64,000 nt of DNA from Galbula dea (Eukaryota > Chordata > Aves > Piciformes > Galbulidae), in NCBI GenBank assembly GCA_013399015.1, contig VWZX01002286.1:1089094-1153093 (forward strand). The letters run 5' to 3'. The notes under the pieces were generated by a model. That model was given only the letters and a program-made list of their open reading frames with translations. It was not told the DNA's origin and did not search any database. The position numbers and the translations under genes are program-made. Shown here piece after piece: positions 13,251-26,172 of the stretch (its first letter is position 1; the number at the start of each line of letters is the position of its first letter).

Positions 13251-15375
13251 GATACATTTTCAGAAGGATGCCTTGGGAATTAACTCAACACAATCCCAGG
13301 AGCAAAGAGAGTTGTTTGGTATCAGATTTCTTACGCTCACATTGCTTAAAAATTAATAGTGCCTTTGCCCCTTTTCTCTCAAAAAATGTCTAGTACAGTA
13401 AGGTGGATGATTCTCAGTTGTTTAATGCCACTTAAAGAAAAGGACATGTTAGCATCACAGTATGGTGCCACAGTTTCTGTTGAATCTTATTTTTGGAAAA
13501 TATCCAGATTTTCTGCCTAGCTTTGAATAGGATCTTTAGATTCATATGCAAGTTATTCTCTTTTTTAAGAATTTTAACTCTTTTTCTCAGCTTCTGGAAA
13601 CACTGATTTCCCTTCACATTTCTTATTAGTACAATAGTTTCACAATAGGCTTACAGGCAGGTTTGCTGTGATACTTCAGAAGAAACAGAAGAGATAGGAA
13701 AATTCTTTTAAAATCTTAAGGCATTCTTGTTGTCATGATGTGGCATATGGTCCCGTAACTTGATTTTTGTGACAGTATCACGAAACCGAGAGCAATGAGT
13801 AGAAAAAAAGATGTATACTTGTGATATTGTGAAAACTTCCTGAAGTATGCTATTGTATGTAAACAATAAAGATGCCAACTTCAGAAGTGTGTGCGTGAGG
13901 CAGTCTCAGAAACACATCTTGGATCTGCGTTGTCATTTTTGATTTTTAGAAGGTGTCATCCAAGGGATGTAGGGGAGAAGATCATTATATGAGAGTTTCT
14001 GATGATGATTTTAAATCAGGAAAAAAGAAAGGGAAAAATTCACATGGTAAAACATCTTCTCTCTCTCCCCATCTCTCTCTTTTACCTCTTAATCACCCTT
14101 CATGAACTAATTTCTGTAGTCAGAGAATACATGTTACATTGCACTTTTCTGCAAAATTCTGAGATTTTAAAAATCTTTCAAATCTTGAAAATCACTGAAC
14201 TTCAGACGCTAGGGGTAGCATTGTTTTGGGAGTGCATACACCTTCAACATCAAAAAAGCATTTTGTGATCTATAATTACAACCCTATTATCTCACATCAT
14301 GAATGTACAGCCTCCTTGGAACGTTTGCATCATACCATTGCATCTCTCAAGACAGGGTTATTATGACTGCTCTGAATCACATATAAAACTAGCTCTGCCA
14401 GTCTTCATCAATACTTCAATGGAAATCAAAGACACTCAAAGTAAAAAAAAGAAAAATTGGGCACAGCACAATTCTGTCTGATTCGTAACCAATCAACAGC
14501 CCAAAAATACTGCTATAGATGCTGCAAGTGAGACTGGGAAAGAGCATTTTCAAACATCATTATATTGCCATTTTTGGAGGATAATAAGAGAAGAAAAAGG
14601 AAAAAATATAGACATTAAAATTAAAAAATGTTTCCCTTAACACATGGTCCTTTGGACTTTATATTATATGGCCATTTGTGGGTCAAGCTTTTCATAACAA
14701 GTTAATTTCAAAATTTACTTCTCAGCTAACTATGTAATTGTAGAATTCTCAATGGTCGACTGGCACTATTTTCATTAGTTATGCAACGTGTGGAAGCTTT
14801 TTGTGCCTGACTCTGTGACTAACAGTCTGAAATAAAAATCTGTAAGTATTAGTCCAAATAGTTACAAGTATGACCAATAAACTGGCTGAGAAATTTGGAG
14901 ATCAATTAGTGGAACCATTTCAAATGGTTTAATCATTGCAGTCCTGGAATTTACAGTTTGAATAAATTTCATTATTAGCATTGAACAAATGTTGGAGCTG
15001 GATAAAGGCACATCAAACTAGCAATGGTTTCTTAAACAGGGAGGGAGAAAGAGAAAAATTTACAAAGAGGAAACAATGCAAAAGACAAAAAATAAAGAAG
15101 TCTTATAACACAGTGAGATTGAAAAAATTATTCTTCACTCACCCCTCACATTCTTTTTAAGAAGCTGCAGAGGGTTTTCATGAAGGCCCAGCAGGCCTAA
15201 ACAAGTTTCACTCAGAAAGAATAAGTTGTAAAAGTTAAATCACCACTCATTTCTTTTGAGCCTGTCTTCAGCTGTGATCTGTGGAGCTTTAGTTTCTTTT
15301 GTCAGGAACAGATTGAACAGTACTGTAAGACCAAACTTGAAAAATCTTAACTTTTCTTAAGCATGTGGGAATTAC
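12075..15375. other. Intergenic stretch with simple repeats
   Basis: Mostly unique AT-rich sequence. It contains a 23-base T run at 13219-13241 and a CT-rich tract near 14056-14083. A Lys/Arg-rich open frame on the - strand at 13617-13432 has a weak acceptor and does not match the phase of the neighbouring candidate exon, so it is not called. I see no other gene signal. Confidence 0.5.
13219..13241. repeat. Poly(T) run
   Basis: An uninterrupted run of 23 T. It could be the A-tail of an inserted sequence on the - strand or a simple microsatellite. No retrotransposon body was recognised beside it. Confidence 0.9.
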
Positions 15376-15547
15376 CTTTTTAAGAACATCATTTCTTCCA
15401 GCGGTAGCTCATACAGCAGATAGCCTATATGGAAACCATAAAACTTCTGAAGCCCATACACGAGTTCATCCACCATTGTACAGAAGAGATTTGGCACACT
15501 GTTGAATGATTGTATGTATCGAACATTGTTCGTAAAATGCAAAAAAC
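15376..15547 (-). CDS. Candidate internal coding exon, unknown protein
   Basis: A strong acceptor (tgtttgttctag) ends at 15548 and a donor AAAAAG/GTAATT at 15376, giving 172 bases. Entering with one base carried over, the exon is open throughout (56 codons, 2 bases left over). The frame closes with TAA directly after the donor, as expected for a real exon. The translation looks globular and includes MVDELVYGLQKFYGF and GYLLYELPLEE. Oddly, the first ~80 bases are also open and protein-like in the frame reached when two bases are carried over from the candidate exon at 15980. I do not recognise the family. It may be a real exon, a decayed one, or chance. Confidence 0.3.
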
Positions 15548-15979
15548 CTAGAACAAACAGACACAATGAAATGTGACAATTATGTAGAGAGTAAAACCAG
15601 GACACACAAACTGTTTTGAACACTTCAGAAAGGCAGATATCTATTTGGCTGGCTGTGTGGCTTGGACATTTTTTTGCATCTGGAATCCCTTGGTTTGTTG
15701 ACTCGTGGAAGTGGCACTCTCAAGACCAAGGATTGCTTTGTTTGACTTAGTGTATTCATCAATATTTGCATTGGTAATTTCATTATTTTGCAAAGCACCT
15801 TGGGATGTGTCTCATGAAAGAGATTACACATAGAAATCCCCAGTCTGCTTTGATTAAAGCTTTCTGACAAGCACCTCTCAAATGCTAGTCATTAGCTCAT
15901 TTGCTTTTAATTTTATTTTTTTTTTTCATAAGATAGTGGAGCCCAAATATTAGTCTCTGGAGAGGTGAATGACACATAC

Positions 15980-16119
15980 CTTTGAGATACTATTTTAATA
16001 TAATTTTGTGGGCAATATGCTCTGAGTTGCTGAAAAGCATTGAAGAGCTTTTCAATGTTATGCATTTGGAAATGTGACAAGTTGCCAACAGTGGCATGAG
16101 AACCAAAGGAAATCCACAT
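15980..16119 (-). CDS. Candidate coding exon, unknown protein
   Basis: A strong donor (CAAAG/GTATGTG) at 15980 closes a frame that is open from an ATG at 16119. An internal acceptor (atgcttttcag) would instead start the exon at 16029. The translation includes HNIEKLFNAFQQLR and YCPQNYIKIVSQ. It leaves two bases over, which does not match the longer open frame of the candidate exon at 15547 but does match its shorter alternative frame. Identity unknown; this is weak support for a decayed gene or chance. Confidence 0.2.
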
Positions 16120-17353
16120 CCCCTAATGCATATGCAAATTGGTTCAGGTGCACTCCCCCCAACATTTATTAAAATACCTCAACAAATTTACATCAGACAT
16201 TATTTGAATTCTTTGCAGATCCCCAGAATATTGTGTATCTTCTTAACAGGCACACTGAATCTGGAATATAAACTGCTTCAGTAAAGCAGTGTAAATAAAA
16301 AACGTTAATTAGACAGAATTATTCAAACAGAGAAACTGAGAGTATCTCAAGAATATATTTTGCCTACAAAAATACAATTGATAAAATGAACAAAAATACA
16401 GAGGAGGAAAATATAGTCTTTTATTTACAGTTAATAGTTCCTTAAGAACTTAAAAACTTTATTTATTTAAAAATAAATACTCCATTCCACTACAATAACT
16501 TTTACAAAGGTAATCATGTGCACATCTTGGTTTTTGAGAAAATGAAACTTTCAGATACATAGTAGAAACACACACACATGTACATAAATACAATGTGAAC
16601 AGGGGAAAAAAACCCCAGCACCTGAATCTACTTAGCTTATTATTTTAAGACACTTATAACATATTTAGTCAAGAACTATGCAAAAGAGCTTGATTCCTGA
16701 AAATCTGAAAAAACTAAACCACACTAGTATTCCATTATTTTTGCTGTATATGTTGTGAAATAAAAAAAAAGAAGCAAAGTTGAGCTCAATTCAAATGACA
16801 GCAAACATGTAACTGCTGAGTGTATGTGTGAACATTCAATCAAAACTATGATTTTATTAAAGCAAATCCCATATGGACATGGAAGACTTAAACCCTGTTA
16901 TGTCTGTGAAACTTGCTAGGTACACAGAGAATATTAATAGCATTGCAAGAGAACTTGCCTTTTTGCTACATCTTCAAACAGAAGTTAACCAGCCAAAAAG
17001 GCCTGTGTTTTGATGGGTTTGAGTCATATGGAGAGAAGAGAGGGAAGAGTACCAAGAACAATAATTCTCAACAGTGCCACTATTCAACCCAAAATGATTT
17101 GAAATGAAAAAAATAATCAAAATAACTAAACGAATGTTGAAATTCGTACTATAATACTACTATAAACACCTTGCAGAGGCCAACTCTGATTCCTCCCAAA
17201 ATCATATTTCTCCATTGTTGCTTTCTATAACTTCTGAATATGGTGAAGATTTTAGTATGTACAGAGAGTAATAGCTAAGTACGATGACAGGAGCAGCTTT
17301 TCTTGAGGCTGATATCCAAAAATAACCCCAACCTGTCATTATAATAAATATAC

Positions 17354-17448
17354 ATTTAAAACCCCCCAAACTATTAAAGTAATTCTGTTTCTCCTGGGCA
17401 ACATTTTGCCAGTCATCAGCTGGGTATTCACAGCTTCGCTGAGAACTC
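17354..17448 (-). CDS. Candidate coding exon, unknown protein
   Basis: Acceptor tatttcttgcag ends at 17449. A frame of 31 codons, including CEYPADDWQNVAQEKQNYF, runs to a weak donor (AAAT/GTATAT) at 17354, and a second possible donor lies ~10 bases upstream. Both leave one base over, which fits the entry phase of the candidate exon at 15547. Short, and the donors are weak. Confidence 0.18.
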
Positions 17449-17804
17449 CTGCAAGAAATAGTACTTTCACCAGCTCTCTGTAAAAAGTCCTTATTCAATC
17501 CTATCTGTCATGGAGCATAAGTTTTCCTTTGCAACAGGTCATCACTAATGTTTCAAAACCAGTGCGATGTGACAAGAATGCATTTCATTTAAGATAGCTT
17601 TCTTGAGCTTGGCACCTGAAAATCCGTTAAATTTCTCTTTCAAGTCCCTTCCTTTTCTGAGTTATGTGCAGATGAAATGGTGTTCTTCAGGCTACAGTAG
17701 TTACAAGTAGACCTGCTGAGCATGCATACATTATTTTGCTAGGATACCACTCAAGCCCCAAAGAAGCTTGTCCAAGACAACCTGGCTTGATTATCATCTT
17801 TTAA

Positions 17805-17826
17805 AACAAACAAACAAACAAACTCA
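17805..17826. repeat. (AAAC)n microsatellite
   Basis: About five tandem AAAC units in otherwise unique sequence. Confidence 0.8.
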
Positions 17827-18826
17827 AACACTTCAATAGGAAGTCATGTGAGAACGGACTTCTTCAAATGAATATCTGCTAGAAAGAAATAGCCAACATT
17901 TTCATTTTAGGTACATTACTGAATCTCTTTTACTTGGCCTCTGGATAAGCAATGGAAAATTTTTGTAAAATATAATGCCAAAACACTCAGATACATCTCC
18001 CATATCACACATACTTCTGGTCTGGAACAAAGCAGAAGTAGATTATATAACTAAATGCATAAGTTGTGCCCTTTCTCAGAGAGACAGGCTTTCTGGGTGT
18101 AAAATGGTAAGTATCAGAAATGTGTGAAAACACTGTATTGATTTAACTCTTTGAAACTGAGTTGTGTTCAACTTAGGTGAATTTTGAAGTCTCAGCTTGT
18201 GCACAGTAAAGCTGTGAGAGTCTTTATTGTGGTTTGGAAGTTAACTGACTTCTCCTCCCTCTATAGTTGAGTTTTCCCTGGACCTTTAGCAATCATTTTG
18301 ATAACTATGTGACTTTACTTTTAATAAAAGGAGTGGGGAATTCTGTGAATCACTGAGAATAACTGGTGATAGGGGAGGAGTTCCCCATGCCAGTTTGCTG
18401 AATTTGAACATTGTAGGGGAATCTTTGAGAAATGAGATTCATAGCTGAACTTTCTAATTTCTTTACAGCCCTTCTAGAACACATGGGACTGTAACACAAA
18501 ATGAACAACTGAATGAAAAGGAACCAGAAAAAAAGTATTGCTTTTATACGGAATGAAAAGTTTTATTCCTTCACCTTCCTGTCTGATATTAAAGAACTCT
18601 AGAACAGAACTGTGAACTTGTTACATTTTTTTTCATTACAGAAACCCTAAAATCTAAAATATACCCACATCACAAAAGCTTATTCTAATAAAGAGGAGGA
18701 ATATAAAGAATTATAAGACGACCATGGCTTTTATCCAGTTTACAGATATTATCTTCTAATGATGATACGTTCCTTGATTACTTTATAACTAAGAAATAAG
18801 CATCAGGTGCTACACAATATATATGT

Positions 18827-19095
18827 TTATTTGTCAACTATTGGTGTTCCAAGCAGTAGGAAATAGTGCTTTATTCTTTGATCTCTACATAGTTTCTGCA
18901 GTTTCTGTAAGATATTGTCTGTGGATAGTTGCTCAGGATAAGCATATGTCCAGCCACAATGAAAAGTATTTACAGCATGCCAAATGAGGAAGTAAAAACA
19001 CTGAATTACAAGCTTGGTCCCCCTGGGATAAGTCAGAGGGAAAATGTACCATTTAAAGTTTTCAAATGCATATTTCACAGATTGACAAAAATCAC
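18827..19095 (-). CDS. Candidate coding exon, possibly terminal, unknown protein
   Basis: A long T-rich tract and AACTAG acceptor end at 19096. The frame then runs 88 codons to TAA at 18829-18827. It enters with one base carried over, which matches the exit phase of the candidate exon at 26545. The translation is rich in aromatic residues and looks globular, for example AFENFKWYIFPLTYPRG, a hydrophobic segment around CFYFLIWHAV, and ILQKLQKLCRDQRIK. AATAAA hexamers occur near 18866 and overlapping the stop codon, so it could be a last exon. I could not name a family. A chance open frame cannot be excluded. Confidence 0.3.
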
Positions 19096-22000
19096 CTAGT
19101 TGGAAATTAAAACAAAAGATTAAAGAAACTATCAAACAGTGGACAGATATTAGAGCTCCTCTTGAAGTCACTTGAGCTTAACCTATAATGCTGTGTCAAT
19201 GTAGTACATGAATCTCAGACTGTGTCAGTACTCTTTAGGGCTTTGAGCTTACTAAATACATTACAGTTTAATGGGTATCACAAAGTACCCTATCTTCCAT
19301 CTTTAGGATTATTTTGTGGACCACGTAACTTCTAATTGCAGTGAAGACAATAGTTATCAGTGACGATACAATTTGGCCCCATCATTTGGCCTATGCTACA
19401 AGTACTAGTTTATCATTAAGAAAGGCTGACAACTCAGATAGCACAGCAGCTAAACACTTCTTACCTCTAGGAAAATATGAAGGTTCTTGGCAGGAAAACA
19501 CTGGGAATCCTGAAATACAACTGCCTGTTGAGACTCTGTTAATGGATCTCTCTTTCAACAGTTTTTGTAGTTAATATTTTAGTGTTTGCAGCACAATAAA
19601 AGAGTAAGAATATATGTGATTCTATCATATCATATCATATGAGCAGTAAATAGAGAACATAGGCACAGAATGAAGCTCATATATGAATGAGGAATTTCTG
19701 AAATCTATAGAACCTAATTAAAGGACATAATGCAACCATATAAAATTTCTGCTATTTTGGAAGAGTCTGCTAGCTTTTACTTTAATTTAGAAATACAACT
19801 ATGATCTTTTTCCCCTTTGAAAATGTATGGCCATTGATGGTGTTTTCCAGTCTCCCTTCCAGGAGTCCCTGGGGCAATCTTGGCTCAGGGAATTCAACTA
19901 CAGTGTAATTCGAGAGAAGCCATGCTTTTAGGAATTAATGGCTAGAGCAAAGGTGGTATGCCAACAGCCCCATCCTCCATCCTTCAAAAGCTTTCAGAGC
20001 TCAAAAATCTTTTGAGGCAGATCCTATCATAGTAAAGAAATCCATGTCCTATACTAGTATAGTTCATGGTAATTTTCATAACAGGATTCTAAATGAGATT
20101 TTCTTCAGTCCATGACTTCTTTTTGTCCCCTATGGATATTTTTTACTGTGTGGATCACAGGAATGCTTACATAAATAAAATTCCTTGAATATATAAGAAC
20201 ATCAACCTCTGTAAAAAGGCTCCATATTACCTCTACTATATTGTTGAAGATGAACTTGAGGTGACAAAGTATGAAATCAAATGAAGCATAAATGTCTAAT
20301 AAAAAAAAATATTAACTGCCTGTAATTTACTCTAAGATGACATTTGGCAGACACAAACCACAGGAAATGCAATGCTGTTCTGTTATGGAAAAGCTTATGC
20401 TACTTGACTATGTCCTCCTAGAAAGGTGATGCATTCTGGTTCTAAGTTATCAGTTCAGTATTTTTACTTCATTGCTTCCTAAAACAAATGTTCTCTTCTA
20501 CCCAGTGATTACATTTTACAAAGAGGCCCTAATTTAAAAGCTTGAATTCTATGAGGCATTAAATCAAATTCATTTGAAAAACTTTTGCCAAATTTACTGA
20601 AAATATTACAGATTTTAGGTGTACCACATTTTCAACAGGTGGTAAAAGCCTAACATCCATTTCAGTAAAGTTTCTAGGAATACTTTTTTCAATTCAAAAA
20701 ATTGTAAAAAGAAAAAAACCCAAACAAAACAAGAAAAAAAAAGTTATTTTAGGCATTTTGAAAAAAACCCCAACTTGGAAACGCAAGTATTTTTGAAGAG
20801 TTCTGCCAATTTTGCTTGCACAAGTTTTGAACTTTAGATCTCTAAATTCTGCAAATCCTTATGGTTCAAGCCCTTTTGAACAATGTGGAAATGTTTGCTA
20901 ATGATATTAACAAGTTATATGTAATAATTCACTAAAAGGAGAGATCATTATTTAAATTCTGCATCACGTTAGCTGTACCCAAGGTAAACTCCCCTGCATA
21001 GGCTGAAACCTTTGACCCTTGCTCAAACTAAGGGACTAAAGAGATGTTTCTGTGATTCTAGGATTTCAGGCTGTGCAAATCAAAACGCCAGTTTTCTCAG
21101 ACCCAGCCTGGGAATCTCTAAAACACTGTTGGATTCCAGAGAATATACATTTTCTGCCCTGTAAATACCACTAGATGCCTCAGACAGATTTGCATTTGAA
21201 ATACAAATGTTTATAATTTGACAATGGTTTCCTGCATTATGTTCTATACCACACTATTTGTGATATTTTATGTTTAAAATCACAGTCAGGAACTCTTCTA
21301 GCTTGGATAAGAATATTTAATTACAGCTGAGAAAAAAATACTTTATTAGGTCTTTTGACCCTGGTTCTATCACTATCTGACCTCTTAAAAAGTCCTTCAT
21401 CAACTTTCTTGTAGGCCCCCTTAAGATACCGAAGCTTCATTACTAATAGTTTGGAATTTATTACTAATTTTAATTTACCTGGTTTTAATTTTTACACTGG
21501 TTTTGTTGTATTTTTCCTTATTGGCTCAAGGAAACATTTAGTTCCCAGCTTTTTCTTTCTTTGAATAACTAATTGACTATAATCAAGCTAACTATTAACT
21601 TTCTCTTTTACTTTACATTTTTATGCAAATACATAGGCTTATCTGTAAAAGAAGAATGTCAAAGAAAACGCTCTAGATCCTGGAATTCACTAACTGTCAT
21701 TAATAAAGTCTAAAGGTGTTAAAAAACCAAAACTAAACCAACCAACCAACCAACCAAGTAAACCTCCCTACCACCCCCTCCCCCCAAAAAAGAAACCAAC
21801 GAACCAACTAATCAACCAAAGAAGGAGAAAGAGGAAGTTCCATAACTTCCATATGTTCCATATTGAACAAAATTGAGACAAGGCCAAGAATGAGCCAAAA
21901 ATTGGTAAATATGATTTTCTGAAATTATAAACTTAGCTTGGTGCCTAAACACAGATAAGGAGGTGGATTCTTGAAAATACATCAATGCTGTAATGAGATG

Positions 22001-22737
22001 AATACTTCTAACCTGTTTGTGTGTCTCTGCAGTTCCACACCCACACAAGATTAAGGCATCTGTTTTTAAGATACTGATCTGAAGCAATGAAGAAATAGTA
22101 TTGCTAAATAAGTACACAGTCTTCCTCTGCCTCATATTCATATTACTGAAAAAGGGTAGGAAGAGCCCTGTATGTCATATGGAAAACAAAATATTTTATT
22201 CATGTTTCATGCAGAAATTAGACAGGTCAGAGATACCCTGGCTGTTTATATCTGATTGGAGGATGTATCCTCAGCAATTCAGAAAGGCTGAAATCCTATG
22301 TAAACTTTATCCTTCATAGAACTGCTTAAGATGTTCAATATTTTTTCTCTGCTTTCTGAATAATCCATCCATTCTATTTTTTATTTTCTATATGTACAGA
22401 AACTGAAGATCATAGTTTCTATTTTGCTGAAAAAAATTCCAAGTTAAATACACAAGTATAATAGTCCATCTATACATTTACAACCCTATAAGAAAGCACA
22501 TTATAAAACATTTACATGGGTTAGTCATGGCAAAACACCTGGGTAGTTTTTATAGATTAATAAAAACATGAAAACAACTTATAATGTCAAAATATTTCAA
22601 AGATGCTAAAAAGCCTTTCATTTTAAAATCAGTAAATGGCAATGCTGTAAATAAGGTAAAGAGCACTTCACAAATTATTGATATTTACTCATCTAAACTG
22701 AATTCTTTCTAATAATTTTATTTATAAATCAGTAATC
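19096..22737. other. Intergenic stretch with two small exon-like segments and simple repeats
   Basis: Unique AT-rich sequence. Two short - strand segments have good splice sites. One is 22078-22013 (66 bases, acceptor ttcattgcttcag, donor CAG/GTTAGA). The other is 19509-19465 (45 bases, acceptor tgtatttcag, donor GAG/GTAAGA). Both are open in more than one frame, including a phase-1 to phase-1 frame that would fit between the candidate exons at 26545 and 19095. At this size such decoys are common. An ATCAT repeat lies near 19623-19640. Confidence 0.4.
21721..21835. repeat. (AACC)n-rich low-complexity tract
   Basis: AACC tetramers at 21738-21757 are followed by C-rich, A-rich and AACCAAC segments up to a GGAGAAAG-type purine run. 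Simple-sequence DNA. Confidence 0.8.
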
Positions 22738-23060
22738 ACAGAAATCACAGAATCATTACGGTTGGAAAGGACCCTCAAGATCATCTAGCCCAACCGAGAG
22801 CCCTACACTACTCTTATCCCTAAATCATCCCCTGAAGAACCACGTCTATCCTCTTCTTAAAAACCTCCAGGGATGGTGACTCCACCAGCTCCCTGGGCAG
22901 CCTATTCCAATATCTCGCCACTCTTTCAGTAAAGAAAGTCTTCCTAATATCCAATCTAAACCTACCCTGGCACAACTTAAGCCCATTCCCTCTAGTCCTG
23001 TCACTAGTCACAAGGGAGAAGAGGCCAACACCCACCTCCCTTGAATGTATGTAATTTTCC
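22738..23060 (-). mobile_element. CR1 LINE fragment, 3' end
   Basis: The + strand starts with the reverse complement of the CR1 3' end (CACAGAATCATTACGGTTGG) and continues into the end of the CR1 reverse transcriptase frame on the - strand. Residues typical of that region are readable, for example FFTERVARYWNRLPRELVES. 5'-truncated, as is usual for CR1. No intact reverse transcriptase. Confidence 0.93.
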
Positions 23061-25109
23061 TGGGTAATAAGCATCTACTAAGTAACTTGGCTTTTAATAG
23101 TGCTTTGATTTACAGACTTCGAGAACCTTGGCAATAATAGAAAAGTTGAAAACAAAACAAACAAAAAAGACCGTCCTAAGCCACTTTGTGGTCACAGAAG
23201 TGACTTCTCTGTTGTACAGAAGTATTTTAAATTACTTAGCCTCGAAAATTGTAACTGTCTAGCTACTGCTGCTTGCCTTACTTTGGTCCACTCTTTACTT
23301 TTACTTCCTTGACAGCAGTGTAGACAAGTACCAGAGATGTCTATGCCATTCCATCTTTTTATTTTCTTTCTTTTCTCCTTCTCTCATTTTATTCCCTACA
23401 AATGAGAAAGTTCAGAGTAAAGTCAGGCACCAAATCACATGGAAGTTTTAAACGCAACTTTTGGTGACACTTGGTGACCCCAAGATGAATGCTGGTTCAT
23501 ACCTGCTTGTTATGTCTGCAATGTCTAAATATTTCATGATTAAACAGCTTACATAGATATATAATATCTGTTAATATCTCTTCTCTAATACAGTATTTTA
23601 GTTGACGTCAGCAGATGTGTCACTGCTACTTCAATCACTGTCTGAAGACTCTTCTGGGTATCACCAGGGGTGTAAGTGTGGTATTTAGCTAGTGAATTCC
23701 ATCCAAGAATCTTACAGTCTTAAGAGAATTAATAAAATAGTCTAGGTGTATTATTTTTTTTCCACTTGAAATAGTTTTAGTAGAAGATTTAAGACATAGG
23801 TGAAGCTGCAATCAGAATCTCTTGTCTTGAGAGGAAAAACAGTACAACTGAAGATGAGGAAGGAGCAATGTCTCAAAATTCTCAAAACTGGCAAATTGAT
23901 AATCTGAAAGAATAATTATAAATTTGATCAAGGAATGCTTTCCATCAATAATTTTAATCCCTTTTTATATACATTTTTCAACATTTCAAAATAAATGTCA
24001 ATTTGAGCTGAAAAATGAAACTTCACATTTAGAAATTTTGAAACAGGATATATAAATAATTTTAAAACTTTTTTCCATAATATATTTCTAATGAAAATTT
24101 TCAAGAGAAATCCTTTTTCACAAACAGAGCTACTCTTGTGGATTAATTTTTCAAGTAAAACATTTCATTGAAATATTCCCGATCAAGTCAAAAGGCAATA
24201 TACACTATCTTCATGATAGGTAGAAAACCATATCAAAAGCCAACACTTGCTTGCTTAAACACCCGTCAAAATTGCTTTGCTTCCTCTTGTTCTTTGGCTT
24301 TTATAAGCATTACTGCTCCTGTTGCTTATCACTAATAATATTTGAAACAAATGTACTTTACCTGTATGGTGGAAGACAGAAAACTTAAATCTTTGGGATT
24401 TACTTCTCTGCAATGGTAATAGTTAAAACTACAAATCAGATTCTTTTTGCTGGTATATTATTGAGTATTTTCAAAAGAATTTTGCCTAAACATCCTGAGT
24501 ATATCTGCAGCAGCCAGAAACTCCATAACATATCAAGGAATCTTGACTCCCTTGTTTTTATTTATGCAAGAACAAGAGAGATATTTATTTAAGAAACCTG
24601 CTATATATGAAATTTTTACATTAATTCATGGATGAGTGACCTTCACAACTGCTGTTTTCCTTAATAAGTGCACACTTCTAGGGATGAATTTGCCTTAGGT
24701 TTCATTACAGTTTCTCTGTATAATTTGCTGTACGGATAACCCATGTCTGTCTCATGTACATTCTTTCCACCTTCTAAGCAAATGAGTAATACCTTCCCCC
24801 TATTAATTTTGTACTTTTTTACTTCACTTTATTTTTGTTTATAACCAACTTCAGACATCATTATCATAAAGAAGGGGATTTCTCTTTTATGGACAGCAAG
24901 CAGAAGCATCTCCAGCTTGTTGTTTCTATTTATTGGCTGTTACCTACATGTATTAAAAATCACATTTCTGTTTCACCTTAAATTAACTTGTGATTCAAGA
25001 TCTCTCCTCCTATGAATCCAAATCCTTCAGATGCAGTAGGAATATTCAAGTAACAGTGGATAATCTATAGGGTTTGTTTTCCATCTCTGCTACTTCATGG
25101 GCAATGCTT
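23061..25109. other. Unique intergenic stretch, nothing recognised
   Basis: AT-rich sequence between a CR1 fragment and the presumed end of the FMN1 transcript. I found no repeat, RNA gene or convincing open frame. Confidence 0.5.
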
Positions 25110-26172
25110 TTAATGTTACAGGAGGACAGCAAGACTTTTATTTCTTCTTCAAGGTTTACTTATTACATTATATACATATACATATATATGTTTGCAGGAC
25201 ATATTCTTCATACAAACACAGGGGGACAAAAGCAGGCTGCATAATATATTTTAGAGTGAGATATTCACTGTTTAAAAGAAAGCTTTCAATAGAATTGAAA
25301 GCCAGAGATTTAATGGCAAATGTGTAACTTCATAGAGACATATTGTTATAATGAATTGTTATCACGAATAATGACTCATAAAACTATCATTTTATGGAAT
25401 TGATATTTTCAATATATTCTGAAATAAAAATATAATTTTTTATAATTTTTCTTTTGAAGCTCAAAATTTAGGAAATGTTAGGTTAAAACCATAAAAATAA
25501 TGAATTGGTTATGCCATTAATCACAAAACTAAAGCATTTGAAGCTATTCCTTTTCATGTGCAAAACATTGTTTCCTTTTCAATGTATGGCATAAGCTCAA
25601 GCTTCTATAAAAATATTTATAGTAAAATACAGTATATATCTATAATTACATTGAATAAGTTGTAGATAGATGCATCCAATAGTTAGACACTGTAAAATTA
25701 TTTAGAAACAGTCAATTTTACCTCAGTTACTGTTGAAGTAACAAAAAGTATGATGTAAAAGTCTTTTGTGAGCTGAATGGTGTATTTGCTTTCATCTACA
25801 CATAGCCCTGTATATAACCTACAGGTTGTTAGCCATCACTTAACTCAGCATCCAAAATGCTCATTTTAGCCCTTCCATGTTAATGCATTATGCATAGAGT
25901 ACTTTAAGTAACCTTTAACAACCAGATACATTTTAAGCAATGTAAGGAAGAGTTAAAGAAAATAGTTTTGACTTCTCATGTAAAAATCTTAGAATTCCCT
26001 CCACTGAATGTACAAACCCCTCTGAAGGAACTGAAAAGTCTTTAGTAGATTGTCTTGGAACAGATCAGCAAAGCAGAACTCAGTATCTAACGTAAGGTGC
26101 TCGCTGGGCCATGGGTGTAGTAAAGTATCATGCAAGGTATGAAGCCACACTATCATTTCCGCCACTCCTCTT
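25110..26172 (-). other. FMN1: Probable FMN1 3' untranslated region (end uncertain)
   Basis: Sequence downstream of the FMN1 stop on the - strand is AT-rich and free of repeats. The first AATAAA hexamer I find on the - strand is at 25142-25137, which would give a 3'UTR of about 1 kb; an ATTAAA lies near 25312. The true end may be elsewhere. Confidence 0.4.

Noticed and set aside
13432..13617. Lys/Arg-rich frame on the - strand as an exon following 15376
   Set aside because: The acceptor is weak and the entry phase (0) does not match the two bases left over by the candidate exon at 15376.
22820..23074. Open frame on the - strand ending in reverse-transcriptase-like residues
   Set aside because: It is part of a 5'-truncated CR1 element, not a host gene.
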